NCBI GenBank assembly: GCA_040880545.1
Contig: JBBDIE010000026.1
Span: forward strand, 1 to 46,000
Source: M55B112 sp040880545
GTDB taxonomy: Bacteria > Bacteroidota > Bacteroidia > Bacteroidales > GCA-2748055
DNA: 46,000 bases
Reading direction: 5' to 3'
Position 1 is the first letter of the stretch; each line of letters starts with the position of its first letter. This document shows positions 37,634-46,000 of this stretch, piece after piece. The notes under the pieces are model-generated. The model had not been told where the DNA came from, made no database searches, and saw nothing but the letters and a program-made list of their open reading frames with translations. The position numbers and the translations under genes were made by a program.

Positions 37634-38758
37634 TTAACGGGAGTTGAAATCTATACGGAACAGGGGAATCTTTTCGTATTCCGGATTTGCTTCTACATCT
37701 TCCGCCGTATCACTATTTTCTCTTACTTTCCAGAATACAGGAGCCACAGACTTTACCGTTTTCACCAAATACAAAGTCTCAGGATCGATGCTCCATTCTT
37801 CATAGAATATCAATGAAAATATTCGTTCCTGCAACACAGATTGTAATAAAGAATATTCCCCATCGTCCCAAAGTTCTCTCCAGCCATCTCCCATTTCCTT
37901 TTCTGAAAATACTTTTGTTCCCATGCTATCAATATCCATAGGTACATGAGTATCAATTTTAAAAATCTCCCTGCCCTGTTCGAAAGCCTGGTTAAAAATT
38001 GCATCGGTCAGATGCTTCCCATGCTGTTTGTTCCATTGTGGACTATTTTCCAGGTAATACGGGGAGGGCCCGTTCATCCATAGCCCTGTAGAATCGTGGT
38101 CAAGGGCAGAAAGCCAAGCTTCATTAACCATAATGAATTCATATTCAATGGACGCAAGCGGAACCAGACGCTTTATTCCCCTTTTTCGCTTATACAGATT
38201 GTCTTGTCGTGCAGAATATTTTACAATGCCCAGCAGTATCCTGTCAAATTTCCCCGGGTAACCTATTCCGGCTGTCTCCTTCCTGATCCACCGCACAGGG
38301 CAAATACCGGCAACAATTTTCTCCAGTATGAATTCTTCCCGGTCCAGCGACCATTCATCTATTGTGAAAACTGACATTATTCCATGCCTGTCCTGGCTGT
38401 ATACATCCTGCACTCCGGGCAGTTCCATTCCATAATGATCTGTCAGTTCCACCTGCTCCTCTAGCTCCCGTATACGCACATTTTCACCTTCAAAGATCCC
38501 TACGGGCCATATATACAGAGGCACCTCCCCGGAACTTACCTGTTGCCAGATAAGGTCATAGAGATTGACATCATTCAAATCCGCTTTCAAACTGTATTCC
38601 GGCATCCAAGGTGTAAGTACCGTATCGGTGGAATGATTATCATACAGATCATGCTCCTCGAAAATTCTCAGTGTCGCCTGATAAAGTGCATTCTGTGCGG
38701 CGGCTGCAATTCCCGCAACAAGAATAAGAACGGATATAAGATATTGTGGTCGCATCAT
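37634..38758 (-). CDS. GldN/PorN-like secreted protein with an internal duplication
   Basis: About 374 residues from the ATG at 38758 (the longer form starts at a TTG). Signal peptide ends near GIAAAAQN. Two related segments, IDEWSLDREEFILEKIVAGICPV and YEEWSIDPETLYLVKTVKSVAPV when read along the protein, resemble the EDW.FD...RI.GICP block of GldN/PorN, a ring component of the type IX secretion system. True GldN has one such block and sits in a gldKLMN cluster, which is absent here, so this is a relative rather than the core component. Function uncertain. Confidence 0.5.
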   Translation of the reverse strand: MMRPQYLISVLILVAGIAAAAQNALYQATLRIFEEHDLYDNHSTDTVLTPWMPEYSLKADLNDVNLYDLIWQQVSSGEVPLYIWPVGIFEGENVRIRELEEQVELTDHYGMELPGVQDVYSQDRHGIMSVFTIDEWSLDREEFILEKIVAGICPVRWIRKETAGIGYPGKFDRILLGIVKYSARQDNLYKRKRGIKRLVPLASIEYEFIMVNEAWLSALDHDSTGLWMNGPSPYYLENSPQWNKQHGKHLTDAIFNQAFEQGREIFKIDTHVPMDIDSMGTKVFSEKEMGDGWRELWDDGEYSLLQSVLQERIFSLIFYEEWSIDPETLYLVKTVKSVAPVFWKVRENSDTAEDVEANPEYEKIPLFRIDFNSR

Positions 38759-38873
38759 GGGACAATCATTTATGCATGCAAGGTACAATGAATACCGAAG
38801 GCTGACAAGTCACGAACCCTGCCCCAACCGGTTGCCAGGATAAGGAGCGGGGGTGATCTGATGATCAACGTTT

Positions 38874-39995
38874 TTACACTTTCAGAAATATTTTTTTCTT
38901 ATACAATATATACAGCACATACCAGACAATGGTCACATAACCGATTGCACCAATCAGCTCCCCCCAGGCCACGCCGGCTCTTTCTGCTATTCCTCCGAAG
39001 AAAAAGTTGGTGGTGCTCCAAAAATTAAAGATTCCCGCCTGTAGCAGGTAAATGGTGATCGCATTAAGTCCTATCACAACAAAAAAGAATGCCCACCTAC
39101 GGTAACCCCAGATGTCGATCACCAGGTAAAACAGCGCCAGGAACAGCAGGCTCAATCCACCGGCAAAGAGTACGAAAGAGCTGGTCCACAGGTTTTTGTT
39201 CACGGGGAAAACCGCTCCCCATAGCCAGCCCAGAAAAAGGGCAAGCACGCCGGCCGCCATTAAATACCAGAATTTCCTGATGCGTGAATACAACTGGTCT
39301 GGCTTGGAGAGAAAGTTCCCGGTCAGAGATCCCATCAGGGCCGTTGCAACTGCGGGAAAAGTGGATAATATCCCCTCCGGATCGTGCACAGTATTATAGA
39401 GTCGTCCTGGAAGCAACATGCGGTCTATGTACCCCACCAGGCTTCCCTCCATAGTGAAATTTCCTGCACCGGATCCGGGAACAGGTATCAGTGCCATCAT
39501 TCCCCAATAGCTTAACAGTATCCCGCCAAACCAGGCAAACCACCACTTTGGATCCACATGAATGACAATAACAGCGCCAAAGAACCAAGCGATGCCAATT
39601 CTTGCAAGTACTGATGCATATCGCATATTTTCAAAATCGAACCGTAACAGACCGTTATAAATCATGCCGAAAAAAACCAGCAAGAGCATCCTCTGAAACA
39701 TGTGCCGGTAAATCTGCCCCATGGTCTGCCCCTTCTCCATTCGCTTTCTGAAAGAAAATGGCCAGGTTGCACCCGATATGAACAGGAAGAGGGGAAAGAT
39801 CAGGTCGTAAAACCGGAATCCGTGCCATTCGGCATGTTCCATCTGGCCATCCAGCCACAGGAATGCTCCCCAACCGGAAAGTCCGGCCAGCGCGGCAATA
39901 ATCAGATGTCCCCCCGAGATCCATAACATATCAAATCCCCTGAGGGCATCCAGCGACATCAGGCGATCACTTTTAACAGGAGTTTTTGTTTCCAT
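38874..39995 (-). CDS. NagX/DUF5009-like multipass membrane protein (HGSNAT-like acyltransferase family)
   Basis: 373 residues from the ATG at 39995 (a TTG at 40010 is unlikely). About ten transmembrane segments. N-terminal MSLDALRGFDMLW is the signature of the DUF5009/heparan-alpha-glucosaminide N-acetyltransferase-like family, often called NagX when beside amino-sugar genes. Predicted inner-membrane acyl transfer to a sugar; the substrate is not evident. Its nearness to the amino-sugar PUL may be coincidental, because queG and others lie between. Confidence 0.8.
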   Translation of the reverse strand: METKTPVKSDRLMSLDALRGFDMLWISGGHLIIAALAGLSGWGAFLWLDGQMEHAEWHGFRFYDLIFPLFLFISGATWPFSFRKRMEKGQTMGQIYRHMFQRMLLLVFFGMIYNGLLRFDFENMRYASVLARIGIAWFFGAVIVIHVDPKWWFAWFGGILLSYWGMMALIPVPGSGAGNFTMEGSLVGYIDRMLLPGRLYNTVHDPEGILSTFPAVATALMGSLTGNFLSKPDQLYSRIRKFWYLMAAGVLALFLGWLWGAVFPVNKNLWTSSFVLFAGGLSLLFLALFYLVIDIWGYRRWAFFFVVIGLNAITIYLLQAGIFNFWSTTNFFFGGIAERAGVAWGELIGAIGYVTIVWYVLYILYKKKIFLKV

Positions 39996-40024
39996 AGATA
40001 TATCTGTCAATTGATGAACTCACA

Positions 40025-40429
40025 CTATTGTGAAAGAATGGTTACGGCAATGTTCCTGATATCCCTGGGACCGTCAAATTCGCAAAGAAAAATGTTCTGC
40101 CATGTGGAAAGCCCCATCTTTCCATCGATAATGGGAATGGTCTCCTGCGGCCCCACGATTCCTGCCTTCAGGTGTGAATCGCCGTTATTGTCCTGCTGGT
40201 CATGCTCCCAAACTCCTGCCGGGATCAGTTTTCTAAGCAAATTTACCACATCATTCTGCACCGAATTATCCCAGTTCTCCTGGATCATTATTCCTGCCGT
40301 GGCCCCCTGTACATATACATTCACCAGTCCATTTCTGACCCCGCTTCCGGAAACAACTGTTTCAACGTCACCAGTAATGTCATACAGACCTTCGTGCTCA
40401 GAAGTTGATATTTGAATTATCTTTATCAA
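40025..40429 (-). CDS. YjbQ/UPF0047-family protein (secondary thiamine-phosphate synthase type)
   Basis: 134 residues with the full family signature: DITGDVETVV, GIMIQENWD, HDQQDNNGDSHLKA, LSTWQNIFLCEFDGPR. Members have weak thiamine-phosphate synthase activity in vitro; the true role is unclear. The start appears to be TTG (40429): an in-frame stop lies just upstream and there is no usable ATG before residue 48, which would remove a conserved strand. Confidence 0.9.
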   Translation of the reverse strand: MIKIIQISTSEHEGLYDITGDVETVVSGSGVRNGLVNVYVQGATAGIMIQENWDNSVQNDVVNLLRKLIPAGVWEHDQQDNNGDSHLKAGIVGPQETIPIIDGKMGLSTWQNIFLCEFDGPRDIRNIAVTILSQ

Positions 40430-40494
40430 TTTCTTACTTTAGTAAACATAAACTCAAATATAGTGTTTTCAGTGTTTAGGAAAAATTAAAATGG

Positions 40495-41370
40495 ATGACC
40501 AGGTATAAACACTCCAACTACACAACAGAAGACGGGAAGAAATTATTTCTGAGGGAATGGCTCCCTGAAAATGAACCCGGTGCAGTGATCTTATATATCC
40601 ACGGACTGGGTAGTCACGGGGGAAGGCTCGATCATTGGGCAGAAAGATTTGTAAGTGAACAGATCGCTTTCTATGCATTCGACCAGCGCGGGCATGGAAA
40701 ATCGGACGGAAAAAGGGGACACCCGACAAATATCAGCTATATGATCAACGATGTCCGGACAATGACAAATCATATAAGAAAGTTATTTCCAGGTCTGCCG
40801 ATCATCCTGTACGGACATAGCCTGGGGGGGGCCATAGCCATCAATTACGTAATAAGTACAACCTATACAGTTGATGGACTGATCGTTACCTCGCCCTGGC
40901 TCAAGTTGGTGAGCCCACCGCCACCATTGCTGATCCGGATTGTCAGTCTCCTTCAAAAAATAGTACCCGGGATCACCCTCTCGAACAAGCTGGATCCGAA
41001 AGATATTTCCGGTGATGAGTTGGAGGTGCAAAAATATATAAATGATCCGCTGGTACACGACAGAATTTCCATCGGACTGTTCAATAGCGCCTACGAGGCA
41101 GGTTACAATGCATTACGGAATGTTTATAAGATCAACTGCCCGTTACTCATCATGCATGGTACCGGCGACAGGATCACCTCTGCCAAAGCCAGTGAAGGAT
41201 ATGTGATGAACACCAGTAACCGTACAAGGCTGAAGCTCTGGAAGGGCGCCTTCCACGAATTGCATCACGAACCAATACGTGATGATGTTTTCAATTATAT
41301 AATCAACTGGCTGAAAGAGAATCATTTTGTTCAGCCTGCTGTAGTGAAACATCATGAAATTCCGGACTGA
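40495..41370 (+). CDS. Alpha/beta hydrolase (monoacylglycerol-lipase-like, Hydrolase_4)
   Basis: 291 residues, no signal peptide. Catalytic triad readable as Ser109 in GHSLGG, Asp225 in HGTGD and His254 in GAFHEL; the oxyanion region is YIHGLGSH. This layout fits monoglyceride lipases and lysophospholipases. The ATG at 40495 is required because the one at 40491 runs into a stop within six codons. It overlaps the GSCFA gene by 17 bp, so the two are translationally linked. Confidence 0.92.
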   Translation: MTRYKHSNYTTEDGKKLFLREWLPENEPGAVILYIHGLGSHGGRLDHWAERFVSEQIAFYAFDQRGHGKSDGKRGHPTNISYMINDVRTMTNHIRKLFPGLPIILYGHSLGGAIAINYVISTTYTVDGLIVTSPWLKLVSPPPPLLIRIVSLLQKIVPGITLSNKLDPKDISGDELEVQKYINDPLVHDRISIGLFNSAYEAGYNALRNVYKINCPLLIMHGTGDRITSAKASEGYVMNTSNRTRLKLWKGAFHELHHEPIRDDVFNYIINWLKENHFVQPAVVKHHEIPD

Positions 41371-42310
41371 ACTCCATATTAAAAAAACAACGGGCGGGGC
41401 CGGGTACAAGAAACCCATCATGATGCTGGGATCTTGTTTTACGGACAACATTGGCCAATACCTAAAAAAGTACCTTTTTACGATCGCTATCAACCCATTC
41501 GGGGTAATTTACAATCCCATGAGTATCAGAAACGGGATCCAAACCCTGCTATTTAAGGAAAAGTACCTTCCGGAAGATCTGCAATTTTACAACGAACTCT
41601 ATTTTTCGTTCGATCACTACACAAAATTTTCCGATCCGGATAAAAACAGTGCGCTGCAAAAGATAAACAGCACATTTCTTCATGCAAAAAAGTTGTTACC
41701 TGAGGCGGGACATCTCATACTTACATTCGGATCCGCATTCATTTATGAACTGAAAGAGACCGGTAAGCTGGTCAATAACTGCCATAAACTTCCGGCGCAC
41801 CGGTTCAACCGGCGAATGGTTACCGTCGGGGAGATTGTTTCGGCCTACAGCGAACTGCTTGAGGCGATCCGGTCCGCTAATCCAGGTTTGAAAATAATTC
41901 TTACGGTGAGTCCAGTGCGCCATGTCAGGGATGGCTTTGTGGAAAACCAGCGGAGCAAGGCAACCCTCCTTCTCTCTGCAAGTGAGCTGGAAAAACTTTA
42001 TCCGGAAACATGTTCCTACTTCCCCTCCTACGAGATCATGATGGATGACCTGAGAGATTACCGGTATTATGCCCCCGACCTGGTTCATCCCAATGACCAA
42101 GCCATAGAATATATCTGGAACCATTTTATGGAGAGCTGCATTGAAGATGAGGCCCTCCAGATTATCAAAAGGCTGGATCCATTACTAAAATCACTTCACC
42201 ACCGCCCCCTGCATACCAAAACCAAAAGTTTCAGGGAGTTTCAGCAAAAAACAGAAGAGAAAATCAGCCAGATGAAGAAGGAATTCCCCTGGCTCAAGTG
42301 GGAGGAATAA
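41354..42310 (+). CDS. GSCFA-domain protein
   Basis: 318 residues. The N-terminal LGSCFTDNIG (about 25-34) defines the GSCFA family, an SGNH-hydrolase-like group; later LTFGSAF, SPVRHVRDG and DLVHPND fit SGNH blocks (Ser/His catalytic residues). Probably an esterase of unknown substrate, cytosolic. It begins inside the preceding hydrolase gene. Confidence 0.92.
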   Translation: MKFRTELHIKKTTGGAGYKKPIMMLGSCFTDNIGQYLKKYLFTIAINPFGVIYNPMSIRNGIQTLLFKEKYLPEDLQFYNELYFSFDHYTKFSDPDKNSALQKINSTFLHAKKLLPEAGHLILTFGSAFIYELKETGKLVNNCHKLPAHRFNRRMVTVGEIVSAYSELLEAIRSANPGLKIILTVSPVRHVRDGFVENQRSKATLLLSASELEKLYPETCSYFPSYEIMMDDLRDYRYYAPDLVHPNDQAIEYIWNHFMESCIEDEALQIIKRLDPLLKSLHHRPLHTKTKSFREFQQKTEEKISQMKKEFPWLKWEE

Positions 42311-42483
42311 TTATTTTCAATTAATACCGGAAAGTCATAATTCCTGTATCATCCCGACTCAAAACCTGTTTAAAAAGGTTGTAGGCCATTTTTGTTTAAT
42401 ATTTTTTTTATTTTATTGAACAATTTTATTCTTTATCTGTTCTTAATCTGAAATCAATTAAACAGAAAACGGAACTCTAAAAA

Positions 42484-44895
42484 ATGAAACATTTAAAAAT
42501 TCTAATCCTGGTACTTTTCATCATGACAGGGAATCGAGTAGCGGGACAGAATGGCAAAATTGAAGGGCGGATTTATAATGCAAAGAACAACAAGCCGGTG
42601 GAATTTGCAACTATCGCTCTCTTTGGATCCGGAACAGGAACCATCAGTGACATTGACGGAAATTTTGTTTTAACGGGGTTAACTCCTGGCTTTTTGGAAC
42701 TACAGGTATCATCGGTTGGATATGTAAGTTATGTGGTGGAAGGCATCCAGGTTACAAACAGCGGCACTGTGTATATTGAAATTCCTCTTGAGGAGGCCAG
42801 TTATGAACTGGATGAAATTGTTGTAAAAACGTCTCCATTCAGACGTAACAATGAAAGTCCCGTTTCTCTCCAGCGGATCAATATTGAAGAGATTGAAAAA
42901 TCTCCGGGCGGGAACAGGGATATTTCCAAAGTGATCCAGTCTTACCCAGGAGTGGCTTCAACACCTGCCCAGCGAAATGATGTAATTGTCAGGGGAGGCG
43001 GCCCATCAGAAAATACCTTCTACCTGGATGGTATTGAGATTCCCAATATCAATCACTTTGCCACACAGGGTGCATCCGGGGGGCCCGTGGGTATCATCAA
43101 CGCTGACTTTCTGCGTGAAGTGAATCTCTATTCCGGGGCATTCCCTGCGAACCGTGGTAATGCCTTGAGTTCAGTGATCGATATGTACCAGGCAGATGGA
43201 AACAGGGACAAATTCAAATTCAAAGGATCTGTCGGGGCATCCGACCTGGCCCTTACTGCCGATGGTCCTGTTGGAGACAACACAACCTACCTGGTTTCAG
43301 TGAGACGCTCTTACCTGCAATTTTTATTTGCTGCACTGAAGCTTCCTTTTCTTCCGAAATACAATGATTACCAGTTGAAAGTAAAATCGAAACTCAACGA
43401 TAAAAATGAAATTACGCTGGTAAGTCTGGGCTCATACGATATTAATTCTCTCAATCTCGATGCAAACGAAACGGTCCAGCAGCGATATATCCTCGGGAAC
43501 CTGCCTGAAAGTGACCAGTGGAGCTATGCCATCGGTATGGTTTATAAGCACTACCGTAAAAACGGATACGATACATTTGTTGCCAGTAGGAACTACCTGG
43601 ACAATAAAGCCAGGAAATTTGCGGGAAATGATACCGATTCCCTGTTACTGCAGGATTATAAATCAGATGAGATCGAAAACAAATTCAGGTATGAAAATAA
43701 AAGCCGGTTTGAAAACGGCGTTAAACTGAATCTTGGATTAGATTATGCCTATGCAAAATCTTTCACCGATAACTATTTTCTAACATACATAAACGGAAGT
43801 CCGGCCGAATTCGATTATTATGCTGAACTGTTCCTTCACAAATGGGGTGGATTTGGCCAGGTGAGCCACGAAATCCTGAACAACCGACTGGCCCTCTCCT
43901 TCGGGGTACGAATGGATGCCAACAACTACAATGATAATATGAATAATATGGTGAACCAGCTTTCGCCGAGGTTATCGGCCTCTTACCTGCTAACCTCCGG
44001 ACTCTATCTTAACTTTAACAGTGGCAGGTATTACCAGCTCCCAGCCTATACTACGCTCGGATACAGAGACGAAGAAGGTATCGCAGTTAATAAGGAGAAT
44101 GATCTGACCTACATCCAGTCGGACCATATTGTAACCGGTCTGGAATTTCTGCCAGATGATAAATCCAAACTCAGTATCGAAGGTTTTTACAAAAAATACA
44201 ATAATTATCCCTTTTCCCTGAGAGATTCAATTTCACTGGCCAGCAAAGGAGCCGATTTTGGCCTTTTCGGGAATGAACCTGTCACTTCCACAGGCGAGGG
44301 AAGGGCCTATGGTGCTGAGATACTTTACAGGAACAGGGATCTATTCAAGTTTAATCTGATTCTTTCATACACCCTGGTACGCAGTGAAACTAAATCAGAA
44401 AGGGCCATACTCGCCGACAGGGAATGGATCCCCACTGCGTGGGACAACAAACATCTGTTTAATCTGACAGGCTTCCGGAAATTCAACAATTACTGGCAAT
44501 TGGGATTTAAGTGGCGGTTTGTTGGGGGAACACCCTACACCCCGATAGATGCGGAAGCCAGTGCCAATGTTCTCAACTGGAATTATACCGGACGCGAAAT
44601 TTATGACCTGACCAAATATAACAGCGAACGACTAAAACCCTTTCACCAGCTTGATGTGCGGGTGGATAAAGAATGGTTTCTAAGTGCATTTACCTTAAAT
44701 CTCTACTTCGATATTCAAAATATTTATAACTACAAATCAGCCGGTACAGAGTTCCTGGTACAGCAACTGGAAAACGAACGACCGGTGATCACCAACCCCG
44801 GAGCACCTGTCAGCGAACAACAATATGATATGGAACGGGTTATGACCGAAGTTGGTACAATACTACCGTCGGTGGGGGTAATTATTAAATTCTAA
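42484..44895 (+). CDS. TonB-dependent receptor with CarboxypepD_reg-like domain
   Basis: 803 residues: signal peptide ending VAGQ, CarboxypepD_reg-like domain (residues about 25-110, GKIEGRIYNAKNNKPV), TonB-box-like ELDEIVVK, plug domain (NDVIVRGGGPSENTFYLDGIEIPN) and outer-membrane barrel ending SVGVIIKF. Shorter than SusC and without a SusD partner, so probably a siderophore, cobalamin or metal-type or peptide receptor. Not linked to the PUL; ligand cannot be inferred. An A/T-rich 173-bp region precedes it. Confidence 0.95.
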   Translation: MKHLKILILVLFIMTGNRVAGQNGKIEGRIYNAKNNKPVEFATIALFGSGTGTISDIDGNFVLTGLTPGFLELQVSSVGYVSYVVEGIQVTNSGTVYIEIPLEEASYELDEIVVKTSPFRRNNESPVSLQRINIEEIEKSPGGNRDISKVIQSYPGVASTPAQRNDVIVRGGGPSENTFYLDGIEIPNINHFATQGASGGPVGIINADFLREVNLYSGAFPANRGNALSSVIDMYQADGNRDKFKFKGSVGASDLALTADGPVGDNTTYLVSVRRSYLQFLFAALKLPFLPKYNDYQLKVKSKLNDKNEITLVSLGSYDINSLNLDANETVQQRYILGNLPESDQWSYAIGMVYKHYRKNGYDTFVASRNYLDNKARKFAGNDTDSLLLQDYKSDEIENKFRYENKSRFENGVKLNLGLDYAYAKSFTDNYFLTYINGSPAEFDYYAELFLHKWGGFGQVSHEILNNRLALSFGVRMDANNYNDNMNNMVNQLSPRLSASYLLTSGLYLNFNSGRYYQLPAYTTLGYRDEEGIAVNKENDLTYIQSDHIVTGLEFLPDDKSKLSIEGFYKKYNNYPFSLRDSISLASKGADFGLFGNEPVTSTGEGRAYGAEILYRNRDLFKFNLILSYTLVRSETKSERAILADREWIPTAWDNKHLFNLTGFRKFNNYWQLGFKWRFVGGTPYTPIDAEASANVLNWNYTGREIYDLTKYNSERLKPFHQLDVRVDKEWFLSAFTLNLYFDIQNIYNYKSAGTEFLVQQLENERPVITNPGAPVSEQQYDMERVMTEVGTILPSVGVIIKF

Positions 44896-44988
44896 AAAAC
44901 GCTGCTCTAAACTCTGTGCCAGCTTGCTGATCTGATTCCTCTGTGGTTAAAAAAAGGGCTCATTCGATGAATACTTACACCCTCTCAT

Positions 44989-45029
44989 GTTGCGTCAGCT
45001 ACTTCTCACCGTTGCGCCAGCAACTTCTC
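44989..45029. repeat. Two-copy 19-bp imperfect direct repeat
   Basis: GTTGCGTCAGCTACTTCTC at 44989-45007 and GTTGCGCCAGCAACTTCTC at 45011-45029 differ at two positions and are 22 bp apart. They lie between the receptor and ABC genes. Function unknown; the 298-bp gap holds nothing else recognisable. Confidence 0.6.
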
Positions 45030-45193
45030 TCTTCTCCCACCAGATAAACGTCCGAAAACGTACACCACCGTCACAATTATGAACAATCCTGTAATTCTTC
45101 AAAAAGATGCATATCTTTGTTTACAAGCCTGTTATTCATTTTGGCATATTGATTGTTTAAGAATACCCCATATAACCCAGATAATAAAATAAG

Positions 45194-45877
45194 ATGATCA
45201 AAACCGTAGACCTCGTTAAAGTATTCCGCACTGATGAAGTGGAAACTACTGCACTCAATAAAGTGAATATTGAAGTTCAGGATGGTGAATTTGTAGCCAT
45301 CATGGGCCCATCAGGATGTGGCAAATCTACACTACTGAACATTCTCGGGCTCCTGGACAATCCGTCTGGCGGTTCTTACCTGTTTGGTGAAACTGAAGTA
45401 GCCGGACTCAGGGAGAAACAAAGAACCAATTTGCGTAAGGGAAACATCGGGTTCGTGTTCCAAAGTTTCAATCTGATTGATGAACTCACTGTTTATGAAA
45501 ATATTGAGCTGCCACTGCTCTACCTGAAAATGTCGGGTTCAGAGCGGAAAAAGAAGGTGGAAGCTGTCATGGAAAGAATGAAGATCATTCACAGGAGAAA
45601 CCATTTCCCACAACAATTATCAGGCGGACAGCAGCAAAGAGTTGCCATTGCCCGTGCCGTAGTAACCAATCCCAAACTGATCCTCGCCGATGAGCCCACC
45701 GGTAACCTTGACTCTGCCAATGGCGCCGAGGTTATGGCACTGCTTACAGAACTGAACGAGGATGGTACCACCATTATTATGGTAACACACTCACCCAGTG
45801 ATGCCGAAAAAGCACATAGAATTATACAGCTATTTGACGGTCATATTGTTACGGAAAATATTCAAAAGAAGCTGTAA
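45194..45877 (+). CDS. LolD/MacB-type ABC transporter ATP-binding protein
   Basis: 227 residues. Walker A GPSGCGKST (38-46), Q-loop Gln90, signature LSGGQQQR (142-149), Walker B LILADEP (162-168, Glu167) and switch His199. Length and the VETTALNKV/LNILGLLDNPSGG segments match the MacB/LolD/FtsE-like type that powers lipoprotein release or mechanotransmission-type exporters. A cognate permease would be expected downstream, outside the window. Confidence 0.95.
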   Translation: MIKTVDLVKVFRTDEVETTALNKVNIEVQDGEFVAIMGPSGCGKSTLLNILGLLDNPSGGSYLFGETEVAGLREKQRTNLRKGNIGFVFQSFNLIDELTVYENIELPLLYLKMSGSERKKKVEAVMERMKIIHRRNHFPQQLSGGQQQRVAIARAVVTNPKLILADEPTGNLDSANGAEVMALLTELNEDGTTIIMVTHSPSDAEKAHRIIQLFDGHIVTENIQKKL

Positions 45878-45945
45878 TTACCTGACAACCTGTTATATAT
45901 TTCCTGCAATCACCATGAATTACTCCGGCAAATAGAAATACTTAA

Positions 45946-46000
45946 AGTACTTGGAGTACTTGGAGTACTTGGAGTACTTGGAGTACTTGGAGTACTTGGA
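45946..46000. repeat. 9-bp tandem repeat (minisatellite) at window edge
   Basis: AGTACTTGG is repeated six full times from 45946 to 45999, preceded by a degenerate AAATACTTA unit, and runs off the window. Each unit contains the palindrome AGTACT. It lies after the ABC ATPase stop. True copy number cannot be known here. Confidence 0.93.

Noticed and set aside
38874..39995. NagX-like gene as part of the PUL
   Set aside because: It is separated by several housekeeping-type genes on both strands and has no CAAACGTTTG site upstream; a functional link is only speculative.
44989..45029. CRISPR remnant
   Set aside because: Only two imperfect 19-bp copies with a 3-bp spacer, and no cas genes nearby.
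45946..46000. CRISPR array at the edge
   Set aside because: Uninterrupted 9-bp units without spacers; this is a tandem repeat.

Overview
The window comes from a member of the Bacteroidota, most likely a Bacteroidales/Marinilabiliales-type glycan degrader. The signs are tandem SusC/SusD pairs, many lipoprotein signal peptides, S1 sulfatases, DUF4252, GSCFA and GldN-like proteins, and promoter elements close to the Bacteroidota type (TAnnTTTG). It is draft assembly: a run of 100 Ns sits at 22142-22241, flanked by a duplicated 55-bp contig end.

Region 1 (1-35134, all minus strand) is one large polysaccharide-utilisation locus (PUL). Read in the direction of transcription it holds an alpha-L-rhamnosidase (GH78); a LacI-type regulator; a GRP/DMT-type sugar permease, ribokinase, sulfatase and GH20 hexosaminidase; a beta-helix protein, sulfatase, second beta-helix protein (interrupted by the assembly gap), exported ADP-ribosylglycohydrolase-like protein and sulfatase; then SusC-SusD-SusC-SusD, a DUF1735/DUF5627-type surface lipoprotein, a GH127-type (DUF1680) glycosidase and a DUF4838 (GH163-like) protein; and finally a third beta-helix protein followed by a sulfatase that runs off the left edge.

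The main finding is that this locus lacks the usual SusR, hybrid two-component or ECF-sigma regulators. Instead, four copies of a PurR/LacI-type palindrome (core CAAACGTTTG) lie at 1959-1968, 17456-17465, 25819-25828 and 31362-31371. Each is exactly two bases downstream of a TAnnTTG-like -7 box, and each is in front of one of four apparent transcription units. The LacI protein at 31398-32438 is the obvious candidate to bind them, giving a single-repressor regulon.

The enzymes suggest a sulfated, amino-sugar-containing glycan, possibly with rhamnose and arabinofuranose-like residues. A ribokinase, permease and exported ADP-ribosylglycohydrolase-fold protein also suggest release and uptake of ribose or a ribosyl unit. 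The beta-helix proteins form a three-member paralogous family of unknown activity, and the operator/beta-helix/sulfatase cassette is present twice.

Region 2 (35509-46000) is ordinary chromosome: a secreted hypothetical protein, queG and a DUF4252 protein (plus); a GldN/PorN-like protein, a NagX/DUF5009-like membrane protein and a YjbQ-family protein (minus); an alpha/beta hydrolase, GSCFA protein, TonB-dependent receptor and LolD/MacB-type ABC ATPase (plus). The window ends inside a 9-bp minisatellite. I saw no tRNA, rRNA or CRISPR array.
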